Assembly (NCBI RefSeq): GCF_003116135.1
Contig: NZ_PDOA01000013.1
Span: forward strand, 40,058-104,057
DNA length: 64,000 nucleotides
DNA from: Teichococcus aestuarii
Lineage (GTDB): Bacteria; Pseudomonadota; Alphaproteobacteria; Acetobacterales; Acetobacteraceae
Direction of reading: 5' to 3'
Each line of letters opens with the position of its first letter. Positions within the stretch are counted from its first letter, which is position 1. The notes under the pieces are model-generated. The model did not search any database. It saw only the letters and a program-made list of their open reading frames with translations, and was not told where the DNA came from. The translations under genes were made by a program, and so were the position numbers. Of the stretch, positions 21,123 through 28,790 are shown one piece after another.

Positions 21123-22474
21123 GGGCGGGCCGGGTCGAAATGCCGGCGCAGCGCCTGGCCGTATCCGGCATAGTCCTGCTGGAACTGCGGCGCCTCGGCG
21201 GCGTAGCGGGTGACGCGCTGCGGGAAGCGCGTCTCGAACATGAAGGCCAGCGTGCCCTCCAGCTTGTGCGGCTTCAGCGCCACGCTGCTGGCGCCCTCGA
21301 AGGCGGCCATGTCGGGCCCGTGCGGCAGCATGGTGTTGTGCAGCGAGAAGCCGCCGGGGACGAAGCCGCCGCCGGTCTTGGCGTCGTAGACGCCGTGGAT
21401 CAGGCCCATGAACTCGCTCATGACGTTCATGTGGTACCAGGGCGGGCGGAAGGTGTCCTCGGCCACCAGCCAGCGGTCGGGGAAGATGACGAAGTCGATG
21501 TTGGCGGTGCCCGGCGTCTCGGAGGGCGCGGTCAGCACGGTGAAGATCGACGGGTCCGCATGGTCGAACAGCACCGGCCCCACGGGCGAGTAGCGGCGCA
21601 AATCGTATTTGTAGGGCGCGTAGTTGCCGTGCCACGCCACCACGTCGAGCGGCGACTGGCCGATCGGCGCGCGCCAGAACCGGCCGCCCCACTTCACCGT
21701 CAGGGTGGAGGGCACCTCGCGGTCCTCATAGGCGGCGACGGGGGTGAGGAAGTCGCGCGGATTGGCCAGGCAGTTGGCGCCGATCGGGCCGCGCTCGGGC
21801 AGGGTGAAGGCGCCGCCATAGTTCTCGCAGAGATAGCCGCGCGCCGGCTGCTCCCCCGGCAGTTCCACCCGCAGCTTCACGCCGCGCGGGATGACGGCGA
21901 TCTCGCCCGGCGCGATGTCGATGATGCCGAACTCCGTCCACAGCCGCAGCGCGCCCTGCTGCGGCACGAACAGCATCTCGGCGTCGGCGTTGTAGAAATA
22001 CTCGTCCTGCATGGAGCGGGTGGCGAGATAGATGTGGGAGGCCATGCCGCATTGCGTCGCCGCGTCGCCCGCCGTGGTGATGGTGCGCACGCCTTCCAGG
22101 AAGGAGAGGCGCTCCGCCGGCAGCGGGATCGGGTCCCAGCGCAGCGGCGCCAGGGGCAGCTCGGTCTCGGCGCAGGGCGCGGTGCGCCACAGCCCCGCCT
22201 CGGCCGGTGCGAAGCGCCCCCAATGCGCCACGGTGGGGCGGATGCGGTAGAGCCAGGAGCGCTCGTTGCTGGCGCGCGGCGCCGTGAAGGGCGAGCCGCT
22301 GAGCTGCTCGGCATAGAGGCCATAGGCGCAGCGCTGCGGCGAGTTGCGGCCGATGGGCAGGGCGCCGGGCAGCGCCTCCGTCTCGAAGCCGTTGCCGAAG
22401 CCGGAGAGATAGGCGGTGCCGGCGCCGGCCGCAGCCTGGCCGGCCGCGCTGCCGGGGCGCGTGGACTGGTTCAT
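21119..22474 (-). CDS. hmgA: Homogentisate 1,2-dioxygenase
   Basis: A 451-residue cupin-fold dioxygenase that opens the ring of homogentisate to maleylacetoacetate using non-haem iron. Motifs include [19 protein letters not shown] at the N-terminus, the iron-ligand region [20 protein letters not shown], and [12 protein letters not shown] with the second iron histidine. The gene overlaps fahA by four bases and lies about 200 bases downstream of hppD, so it is either in the same operon or has its own promoter in that gap. A gene for maleylacetoacetate isomerase, which acts between this enzyme and FahA, is not in the cluster. Confidence 0.96.
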   Translation of the reverse strand: MNQSTRPGSAAGQAAAGAGTAYLSGFGNGFETEALPGALPIGRNSPQRCAYGLYAEQLSGSPFTAPRASNERSWLYRIRPTVAHWGRFAPAEAGLWRTAPCAETELPLAPLRWDPIPLPAERLSFLEGVRTITTAGDAATQCGMASHIYLATRSMQDEYFYNADAEMLFVPQQGALRLWTEFGIIDIAPGEIAVIPRGVKLRVELPGEQPARGYLCENYGGAFTLPERGPIGANCLANPRDFLTPVAAYEDREVPSTLTVKWGGRFWRAPIGQSPLDVVAWHGNYAPYKYDLRRYSPVGPVLFDHADPSIFTVLTAPSETPGTANIDFVIFPDRWLVAEDTFRPPWYHMNVMSEFMGLIHGVYDAKTGGGFVPGGFSLHNTMLPHGPDMAAFEGASSVALKPHKLEGTLAFMFETRFPQRVTRYAAEAPQFQQDYAGYGQALRRHFDPARP

Positions 22475-22681
22475 GGTCGTTCCTCCTGCCTCCGGGGTCT
22501 TCCGCCTGCCGGGGCGCCTCGCCGTACCGGCCCGCCGGCCCGGGGAAGACGGCGCCGGGAAGACCCTATGGCGTCACGGATGCGATGGAAAGCCGGGCGA
22601 TGAGCCCGGCCAGGGCCTGCCGGAGCGGCGCTGGAAGCCGCAGGCGCTGCGCGCGGATGCTCCGCCGCCCGCCACGGCGCC

Positions 22682-23815
22682 TCATTTCGCCGCCGCCGGC
22701 TCCCGCGCCGCGCCGATCACGCCGCGGCGGATCTGGTCCTCCTCGATGCTTTCGAAGAGCGCGCGGAAATTGCCCTCGCCGAAGCCGTCATCGCCCTTGC
22801 GCTCGATGAACTCGAAGAACACCGGCCCGATGACGTTGCCGGAGAAGATCTGCAGCAGCAGGCGGGCCTTCCTGTGCTCCACCACCCCCTCGCCATCGAC
22901 GAGGATGCCGTTCCGCTTCAGCCGCGCGATGTCCTCGCCATGGCCGGGCAGGCGCGCATCGACGCGCTCGTAATAGGTGTCGGGCGGCGCGGGCATGAAG
23001 GCGAGGCCGGCGGCGCGCAGCCCCTCGATCGTGCCGTAGATGTCGCTGCAGCCGCAGGCGATGTGCTGGATGCCCTCGCCCTTGTAGGCGCGCAGATATT
23101 CCTCGATCTGGCTCTCCTCGTCCGCGCTCTCGTTCAGCGGGATGCGGATGCGTCCGTCCGGGCTGGTCAGCGCGCGGGAGAACAGGCCCGTGTACTCGCC
23201 CTTGATGTCGAAGTAGCGGATCTGCCGGAAGTTGAAGAGCCTGGCGTAGAACTCGTACCAGACGTCCATCCGGCCACGGTGGACGTTGTGGGTCAGGTGG
23301 TCGATGTAGAACAGCCCCGCCCCCCGGGGCGCCGGCTCGCGCTCGCCCAGCCATTCGAAGCCGCAATCGTCGTAGACCGAGCCGGCCGCGCCGTAGCGGT
23401 CGACGAAGTAGAGCAGGCTGCCGCCGATGCCCCGGATTGCCGGGATATCCAGCGCCAGGCCGCCCTCCGCCGGGTCGGCCGGCGCGGCGCCGAGCGCCAG
23501 GGCGCGGCGGTAGGCATGCTGCGCATCCACCACGCGGAAGCCCATGGAGGGCACGCTGGGTCCGTGCGCCGCGGCGAAGCGCGTGGCCTGGCTGCCCGGC
23601 TCCTCGTTCAGCAGGTAGTTGACGTCACCCTGGCGGTACAGCGTGACCGCCCTGTCCCGGTGCCGCGCGACGGGCGCGAAGCCCATCTGCCGGAACAGCG
23701 CGTGCAGCTTCTCCGGCTCGGGATGGGCGTACTCGACGAAGGCGAAGCCGTCCGTGCCCATCGGGTTGTGGTCGTCGATGGCGGGTGGCGGCGCGTCATG
23801 CGGAAAGGGGCCCAT
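22682..23815 (-). CDS. hppD: 4-hydroxyphenylpyruvate dioxygenase
   Basis: A 377-residue enzyme that converts 4-hydroxyphenylpyruvate to homogentisate. The iron ligands are the histidine in YIDHLTHNVHRG, the histidine in EGIQHIACGC and the glutamate in GPVFFEFIERKGDDGFG, which together with the C-terminal helix are diagnostic. The ATG at 23815 was preferred to a longer reading frame because a clear GGAGGAGAG ribosome binding site lies nine bases upstream of it. It is divergent from an Lrp/AsnC-type regulator. With hmgA and fahA downstream it forms the homogentisate route for tyrosine and phenylalanine breakdown. Confidence 0.95.
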   Translation of the reverse strand: MGPFPHDAPPPAIDDHNPMGTDGFAFVEYAHPEPEKLHALFRQMGFAPVARHRDRAVTLYRQGDVNYLLNEEPGSQATRFAAAHGPSVPSMGFRVVDAQHAYRRALALGAAPADPAEGGLALDIPAIRGIGGSLLYFVDRYGAAGSVYDDCGFEWLGEREPAPRGAGLFYIDHLTHNVHRGRMDVWYEFYARLFNFRQIRYFDIKGEYTGLFSRALTSPDGRIRIPLNESADEESQIEEYLRAYKGEGIQHIACGCSDIYGTIEGLRAAGLAFMPAPPDTYYERVDARLPGHGEDIARLKRNGILVDGEGVVEHRKARLLLQIFSGNVIGPVFFEFIERKGDDGFGEGNFRALFESIEEDQIRRGVIGAAREPAAAK

Positions 23816-23856
23816 GGTACGTTTCTCTCCTCCGGTGCTTCTCCGGAGGCTAGCGC

Positions 23857-23909
23857 GGCGCCGGCACATGATGTGTGCGAAGCCGGCGCCGATGCGCCTT
23901 GCGGCGCAT
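23857..23909. promoter_or_regulatory. Nested palindromes between hppD and the Lrp/AsnC gene
   Basis: Three inverted repeats share this short region: GGCGCCGGC at 23857-23865 paired with GCCGGCGCC at 23882-23890, inside it GCACA-N5-TGTGC (23864-23878), and ATGCGCC-N4-GGCGCAT at 23892-23909. Lrp-type proteins bind imperfect palindromes in series, so these are reasonable operator candidates for control of hppD and of the regulator itself. Direct evidence is only the symmetry and the position. Confidence 0.45.
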
Positions 23910-23934
23910 GGATAGCGCATGGAAAAGTCCTCCC

Positions 23935-24426
23935 ATGCACGGAATTCCCACACTGGACGGGTTCGACCTGAAGCTGCTGATGGCGCTTCAGGAGGATGGG
24001 CGCCTGACCAACCAGCAGCTGGGCGAGCGGGTCGGGCTTTCCCCCTCGCAATGCTCGCGGCGCCGCTCGGCGCTGGAGGCGGCGGGGCTGATCGCCGGCT
24101 ACCACGCCGCGCTGGATGAGGAGGCGCTGGGGCTGCGGGTGCTGGCCTTCATCCAGGTCACGCTGGCCGCGCACAATGCGGAGAATTCGCGGCTGTTCCG
24201 CATGCTGCTCGAGCGTGTGGAGGAGGTGCAGGAAGCCTACGCCATGACCGGCGACGCCGATTACCTGCTGAAGGCCATCGTGCCGGACCTGAAAGGCCTC
24301 TCCCGCCTGGTCAACGAGACGTTGCTGGCGCATGAGAGCGTCGCCCGGGTGCGCTCCTCCATCGTTCTGGAGCGACTGAAGCAGTCGGCGCGGCTGCCGC
24401 TGGCGTCCCTCTCCCCCCTGGGCTGA
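23935..24426 (+). CDS. Lrp/AsnC-family transcriptional regulator
   Basis: A 163-residue regulator with an N-terminal helix-turn-helix (FDLKLLMALQEDGRLTNQQL and VGLSPSQCSRRRSALEAAGL) and a C-terminal RAM/effector domain (YAMTGDADYLLKAIVPDL). The serine-cysteine recognition helix PSQCSRR is common in the branch linked to aromatic amino acid degradation. It is divergent from hppD, so it probably senses tyrosine, phenylalanine or a derivative and controls the homogentisate genes. The ATG at 23935 was chosen because the domain begins right after it; a longer in-frame extension covers the palindromes. Confidence 0.88.
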   Translation: MHGIPTLDGFDLKLLMALQEDGRLTNQQLGERVGLSPSQCSRRRSALEAAGLIAGYHAALDEEALGLRVLAFIQVTLAAHNAENSRLFRMLLERVEEVQEAYAMTGDADYLLKAIVPDLKGLSRLVNETLLAHESVARVRSSIVLERLKQSARLPLASLSPLG

Positions 24427-24431
24427 GCGGC

Positions 24432-24450
24432 GCCGCCCCGCGCGGGCGGC
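24432..24450. terminator. Hairpin between convergent lrp and RES genes
   Basis: A perfect 7-bp stem (GCCGCCC and GGGCGGC) with a five-base loop sits in the 63-base gap between two convergent genes. It is followed by further GC-rich sequence rather than a T-run. Likely a bidirectional terminator. Confidence 0.4.
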
Positions 24451-24489
24451 GGCCCGCAGGCGGGGAGGGGGCGGGCCGGGGTGCCGGCC

Positions 24490-25164
24490 CTACCGGCCGC
24501 TCATCCGGTGCAGCAGGATGCGGCGCGAGCCGGCCTCGACCGTCACCTTCCAGTGGTCCGCCTGCGCCACGCCCAGGATGTTCGCCGGCCGGTAGGCCAC
24601 CACATTCACCCCGCCCGCATGGCGGAGGCTGTCGTAGAGGATGCCGTCGGCGGCCGAGGCGCGGACCTCCTCCCCCAGCACCTGCGAGGCGGCATGGCTG
24701 TCTGGGGCATAGATTTCGGCCCGCGCCGCCTGCTCGCCGCGGATGTCGAGATAGGCGCCGGCGAGGTCCGCCGTATAGGCGCGGTAGGCACGGCTGAGGG
24801 TGGCGGCGCCGGTGGCCACCGCCTCGCGCCGCAGATGGTGCGCCACCTCCGCCGCCGCGGTGGGCAGCGCGGCGGCGGCATACCAGGCGCCGAGGTCGGG
24901 GCCGTTGAACCGCGCGCCGGCGGGCGCGGCGTGCAGGAAGGCGGCCATGACGACGCTCGAATTCGGCCGCCCATAGACCCACTGGCTGCGCGGCAGGCGC
25001 AGGATGCGCTCCTGCACCAGCCGGTCATTGGTCCAGCCGGCCAGCTCCATCACCGCCTGCATGTCGGCGGCGGTGGCCACCGTGTCGAACAGGCCGATCG
25101 GCGGGAAGCGGGACGGGACCAGCCGGTGGGTCGGTGCCGGGGCCGGTGCGTGGCAGTCGCTCAA
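24490..25164 (-). CDS. RES-domain toxin (MbcT/Res-like)
   Basis: The 224-residue protein carries the RES fold, named for conserved Arg, Glu and Ser residues. The arginine is probably in HRLVPSRFPPIGLFD, the glutamate in VMELAGWTNDRL and the serine in LYDSLRHAGGVNVVAYRP. Characterised RES toxins (MbcT, ParT, Res) degrade NAD+ or modify targets using NAD+. The gene overlaps the upstream antitoxin by four bases (ATGA), the standard arrangement. It lies between the tyrosine and sugar-acid catabolic clusters and shows no other connection to them. Confidence 0.85.
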   Translation of the reverse strand: MSDCHAPAPAPTHRLVPSRFPPIGLFDTVATAADMQAVMELAGWTNDRLVQERILRLPRSQWVYGRPNSSVVMAAFLHAAPAGARFNGPDLGAWYAAAALPTAAAEVAHHLRREAVATGAATLSRAYRAYTADLAGAYLDIRGEQAARAEIYAPDSHAASQVLGEEVRASAADGILYDSLRHAGGVNVVAYRPANILGVAQADHWKVTVEAGSRRILLHRMSGR

Positions 25165-25688
25165 GAGATGACCAGATCCGCATCCGTGTAGGGGGTGAAG
25201 TCCCGGTCGGCGCCGTTCGGCTCCATGGAGAGGCCGCCGCGCGCCGCATCCAGGAAGCGGCGCACGGCCATCAGCCCGTCCTGCGTGCCGCTGGTCACCA
25301 GCTCCAGCGGCGGCCGGCCGCCGAAGAGGGTGGCGCTGTGCGGCCGGCGCAGCCAGGCGACGCCCTCCCGCTCGCTCTCATGCAACACCCCCAGCGCCTG
25401 GTGGATGCCGAGGACGGCCGAGATCCGCGCCAGCGTGTCCACGTCGAGCGTGAAGCTGCCGTGCTCGCGCGCGATCCTGGCCCAGCGATGGAAGGTGGAG
25501 CGGGCCGGGTAGCCCAGCACCAGCAGGCGCTGCGTCTCGTCCAGCCCCCAGAGATCGGCGATGGCCAGGAAGGTCCGCATGCCCGGCGCGCTGAGCCGCC
25601 GGCGGTTCTCCGGCGAGAAGCGGCTCCGGTCCAGGCGCTGCGGAGCGGGCGCCAGGGGCTGCGCGAGGGCGGCGGCAGGCTGGTGCAT
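25161..25688 (-). CDS. MbcA/ParS/Xre-type antitoxin
   Basis: The 175-residue protein has an N-terminal helical DNA-binding region (MRTFLAIADLWGLDETQRLL and YPARSTFHRWARIAREHG) and a C-terminal segment typical of the MbcA/ParS toxin-binding domain, including LFGGRPPLELVTSGTQDGLM near the end, which covers the NAD-binding site of the RES partner. A GGGAGAG ribosome binding site six bases upstream supports the ATG at 25688, rather than an in-frame ATG 12 codons earlier. It neutralises the downstream RES toxin and probably represses the pair. Confidence 0.86.
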   Translation of the reverse strand: MHQPAAALAQPLAPAPQRLDRSRFSPENRRRLSAPGMRTFLAIADLWGLDETQRLLVLGYPARSTFHRWARIAREHGSFTLDVDTLARISAVLGIHQALGVLHESEREGVAWLRRPHSATLFGGRPPLELVTSGTQDGLMAVRRFLDAARGGLSMEPNGADRDFTPYTDADLVIS

Positions 25689-25823
25689 GGCGGCTCTCCC
25701 TGTCCAGATCGGCACAAAATCCATGTTGAGACAGCTTCGGCGATTTGCAAGGGCATTCCGCGCCTGTTCGGCTCTCCGCCCCGCCTGAGCCGGCGAGAGA
25801 TTGTCTTGCGGAGGCAATCATAT

Positions 25824-25848
25824 TGGTACTACCACTTTGGCATGACCA
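25824..25848. promoter_or_regulatory. Tandem FadR-type operator overlapping the gntR start
   Basis: TGGTACTACCA (25824-25834) is a perfect palindrome that fits the FadR-subfamily consensus TNGTNNNACNA exactly. A second site, TGGCATGACCA (25838-25848), fits with one mismatch and contains the start codon of the regulator itself. The two are 14 bases apart centre to centre. Binding here would block both transcription and start of the downstream operon, so autoregulation is likely. Confidence 0.65.
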
Positions 25849-26603
25849 AAAGTGCCGAAGCCTCTGGCCCTCTTCACCTCACCTCCGCGCCGCCGCCCGA
25901 TGAGCGGAGCGGCCTGCTGGGGCGCCTGCTGACCTTCATCGCCTACCACCGCCTTCAGCCCGGCGACCGGCTTCCGGCGGAGCGCGACCTCGCCGAGCGC
26001 TTCGGCGTCGGCCGCGGCGCGGTGCGGGAGGCGCTGGTGGTGCTGGAGACGCTGCGCATGGTGGAGCGCCGGCCGAATTCCGGCATCTACCTGCGCGCCG
26101 TGGAGAAGCAGGGCTCGATCGAGGCCATCGTGCTGCAGGCCGAGCTGGGCATCCCGCTCACCGGGGCCGAGGTGCGCGAGGTGGTGGAGCTGCGCCGCAT
26201 CCTGGAGATGCAGGCCATGCGCCTCGCCGCCGAGCGGCGCCATGCGGAGGACATCGCGCGGCTCGACGCGATCCTGGCCACGGGCGAGGGCGCCGTCGCC
26301 GCCGGGGATGGCGCACGCTTGGCCGATTACGACGCCGCCTTCCACCTCGCCATGGTGGAGGCCACCGGCAACCACGTCTTCCTGCGCGTGGTGCACGCCT
26401 TCTACCTGATGTCCCGCAACCGCCGCCGCGCCTACTTCGCCGACGGGCAGCGCGCCCCCCTCTCGCACGCCCAGCACGTGGCGATGCGCGACGCCGTGGC
26501 GGCGGGCGACCCGGACCGTGCCGAGGCCGCCATGGGCAGCCACCTGCGCGGCGTCGAGAGCTACTGGCTGGAGCTGCTGGAGCGCCGCACGCGCGAGGAA
26601 TGA
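25842..26603 (+). CDS. GntR-family regulator, FadR (FCD) subfamily, of the enolase-superfamily operon
   Basis: A 253-residue regulator. The winged helix-turn-helix is at about residues 25-88 (LQPGDRLPAERDLAERFGVG and RGAVREALVVLETLRMVERR), and the FCD domain follows with conserved acidic and histidine residues (YDAAFHLAMVEATGNHVF and SHAQHVAMRDAV). FCD proteins sense carboxylates such as sugar acids or lactate. It is the first gene of a same-strand run of catabolic genes, 51 bases ahead of the next, and its start codon lies inside a FadR-type operator. The start was taken at the ATG because an upstream extension would run over the divergent antitoxin promoter. Confidence 0.88.
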   Translation: MTKSAEASGPLHLTSAPPPDERSGLLGRLLTFIAYHRLQPGDRLPAERDLAERFGVGRGAVREALVVLETLRMVERRPNSGIYLRAVEKQGSIEAIVLQAELGIPLTGAEVREVVELRRILEMQAMRLAAERRHAEDIARLDAILATGEGAVAAGDGARLADYDAAFHLAMVEATGNHVFLRVVHAFYLMSRNRRRAYFADGQRAPLSHAQHVAMRDAVAAGDPDRAEAAMGSHLRGVESYWLELLERRTREE

Positions 26604-26654
26604 CGGCGGCCCGCGCCAAATGGCCGTGCCGTCCCTGGGAGGAAACAAGAACGC

Positions 26655-27794
26655 ATGAAGATCACCGACGTGACCTGCCACGTCCTGCAATCCAAGGTGG
26701 AGCAGCCCTTCACCTCGGCGCGCGGCTGGCTCTACACCACCCGCGCCTCCTGCATCGTCGAGATCGCGACCGATGCGGGCATCACCGGCTGGGGCGAATG
26801 CTACGGCCCGGCGGCGGTGAACAAGACCATCATCGAGACGCAGTACCGCCAGCGGGTGATCGGCCGCGACCCCTTCGACGTCGAGGTGGTGTGGGAGGAC
26901 CTCTACAACCGCATCAAGGATTATGGCCTGACCGGCATGACCATCGCCGCGCTGTCGGGCATCGACATCGCGCTGTGGGACATCATCGGCCGCGCCGTGG
27001 GCAAGCCCGTGCACAAGCTGATCGGCGGCGCGCACCGGACGGAGGTGCAGGCCTATGCCACCGGCCTCTACTTCATCGACATGGACCGGCTGGTGGAGGA
27101 GGCGGTCGAGGAGGCGGAGGAGTATGTCCAGCAGGGCTTCCGCGCCATCAAGATGAAGATCGGCCTCGGCGACCCGAAGCTCGACCTGCGGCGCGTCGCC
27201 GCGGTGCGGCAGGCCATCGGCCCCGACGTGAAGCTCGCGGTGGATGCCAACCACTGCTTCACCGTGCCGCAGGCCATCCGCCTCGGCCGCGCCATGGAGG
27301 AGCTGGACCTGCTGTGGTTCGAGGAGCCGATCAGCCCCGAGGACCATGACGGCTATGTGGAGGTGACGCGGGCGCTCGACATGGCGGTGGCCGGCGGCGA
27401 GAACGACTTCACCCGCTGGGGCTTCCGCGATGTCATCGCGCGCAAGGCGATGGACATCGTGCAGCCGGATGTCTGCGCCGCGGGCGGCATCAGCGAGTGC
27501 CGCAAGATCGCCGCCATGGCCTCGGCGCATGGGGTAGAATGCGTGCCGCACGCCTGGGGCTCGGCCATCGGCCTCGCCGCCACGGTGCAGTTCCTGGCAG
27601 CATTGCCGGACACGCCGCCCGCCTTCCGCCCGATGCCGCCGATGCTGGAATTCGAGCAGACGCCGAACCCGCTGCGCGACCACCTGGCGAAGAACCCCAT
27701 CGTGCAGCAGCGCGGCATCGTGCGCGTGCCCGATGGCCCCGGCCTCGGCATCGAGGTCGATCGCGCGGTGCTCGCCCAGTACAAGGTGGCCTGA
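26655..27794 (+). CDS. Mandelate racemase/muconate lactonizing enzyme family protein (acid-sugar dehydratase-like), copy 1
   Basis: A 379-residue enolase-superfamily enzyme. The catalytic set of the mandelate-racemase subgroup is complete: KxK in AIKMKIGLG, metal ligands in VDANHCF, WFEEPISP and GGENDF, the Asp in QPDVCAAGG, the general-base His in VPHAWGS, and a later Glu in LEFEQTPN. These enzymes abstract the proton next to a carboxylate; most in this subgroup dehydrate aldonic or aldaric acids, others racemise. It is the first of three paralogues in the operon and is followed three bases later by a hydroxyacid dehydrogenase. Substrate unknown. Confidence 0.87.
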   Translation: MKITDVTCHVLQSKVEQPFTSARGWLYTTRASCIVEIATDAGITGWGECYGPAAVNKTIIETQYRQRVIGRDPFDVEVVWEDLYNRIKDYGLTGMTIAALSGIDIALWDIIGRAVGKPVHKLIGGAHRTEVQAYATGLYFIDMDRLVEEAVEEAEEYVQQGFRAIKMKIGLGDPKLDLRRVAAVRQAIGPDVKLAVDANHCFTVPQAIRLGRAMEELDLLWFEEPISPEDHDGYVEVTRALDMAVAGGENDFTRWGFRDVIARKAMDIVQPDVCAAGGISECRKIAAMASAHGVECVPHAWGSAIGLAATVQFLAALPDTPPAFRPMPPMLEFEQTPNPLRDHLAKNPIVQQRGIVRVPDGPGLGIEVDRAVLAQYKVA

Positions 27795-27797
27795 GCC

Positions 27798-28790
27798 ATG
27801 CTCGTCGCCCTGACCGATCCGATCGACCCCGCCGGCGAGGCCGTGCTGCGGGAGGCCGGCCACGAGGTCGCGCTCGCCCCGCCCGGCGGGCTGGACGCCC
27901 TGCTGGCCCGCGCCGAGGCCGTGGTGGTGCGCCGCCAGCTCCCCGACGACCTCTGCGCCCGCGCGCCGCGCCTGCTGGCCGCCGTGCGGCAGGGGGTTGG
28001 CGTGGACATGATCCCGATCCCCGACTGCACGGCGCATGGCGTGCTGGTGGCCAATGTACCGGGCGCCAACGCCGATTCGGTCGCCGAGTTCGCCATCGGC
28101 CAGATGCTCGCCATCGCCCGCCACGCGGAGGCGATGCACGCCGCGCTGCTGTCGGAGGGCTGGGACAAGGCCCGCGCCCGCACCGCCAGCGCCTTCGAGC
28201 TGCGCGGCCGTACGCTCGGCATCGTCGGCGTCGGCGCGGTGGGGCGGCGGCTGGCCGAAATCGCCGGCACCGGCTTCCGCATGCGGGTGCTCGGCCACCG
28301 GCGCGACCGCGACGCGCTGCCGCCCGGCGTGGACTACGCCTCCCTGGAGACGCTCTTCGCCGAGAGCGACTTCATCGTGCTCGCCTGCCCGTTGACCGAG
28401 GCGACACGCGGCCTCGTCTCCGCCGCGCTGCTGGCGCGGATGCGGCCCGGCGCCTGGCTGCTGAACCTGGCGCGCGGCGCCGTGGTGCAGGAGGAGGCGC
28501 TGCTGGAGGCGCTGCGCGCGGGCCGCATCGGCGGCGCCGCGCTCGATGTCTATCCGGTGCAGCCGCTCGCGCCTGACCACAAGCTGCGCGCCCTGCCCAA
28601 CGTGCTGCTGACGCCGCACGCGGCGGGCCTCAGCCGCGAGGCGGTGCTGCGCATGAGCACGGGCGCCGCCGAGGCGGTGGTGCAGATCCTGCGCGGCGGG
28701 CGGCCGCGCAGCCTCGTCAACCCCGAAGCCTGGGAGGCCTCGCGCGCGCGGCGCCGGAGCCTCGGCCATGCGGAGGCCGCCACGGCATGA
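27798..28790 (+). CDS. D-2-hydroxyacid dehydrogenase family protein with altered catalytic residue
   Basis: The 330-residue protein has the two-domain fold of NAD(P)-dependent 2-hydroxyacid dehydrogenases. The dinucleotide motif is GIVGVGAVGRRL (residues 141-152), the substrate arginine is R226 (NLARGAVV), and the catalytic histidine is H274 (LTPHAAG). The glutamate that normally raises the histidine pKa is replaced: DVYPVQP gives Q255. After the second strand the usual aspartate that selects NAD is absent (VLGHRRDR), with arginines instead, which suggests NADP. It sits between enolase-superfamily genes and may reduce or oxidise a 2-keto or 2-hydroxy product of their reaction. Activity should be tested given the Q255 change. 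Confidence 0.82.
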   Translation: MLVALTDPIDPAGEAVLREAGHEVALAPPGGLDALLARAEAVVVRRQLPDDLCARAPRLLAAVRQGVGVDMIPIPDCTAHGVLVANVPGANADSVAEFAIGQMLAIARHAEAMHAALLSEGWDKARARTASAFELRGRTLGIVGVGAVGRRLAEIAGTGFRMRVLGHRRDRDALPPGVDYASLETLFAESDFIVLACPLTEATRGLVSAALLARMRPGAWLLNLARGAVVQEEALLEALRAGRIGGAALDVYPVQPLAPDHKLRALPNVLLTPHAAGLSREAVLRMSTGAAEAVVQILRGGRPRSLVNPEAWEASRARRRSLGHAEAATA

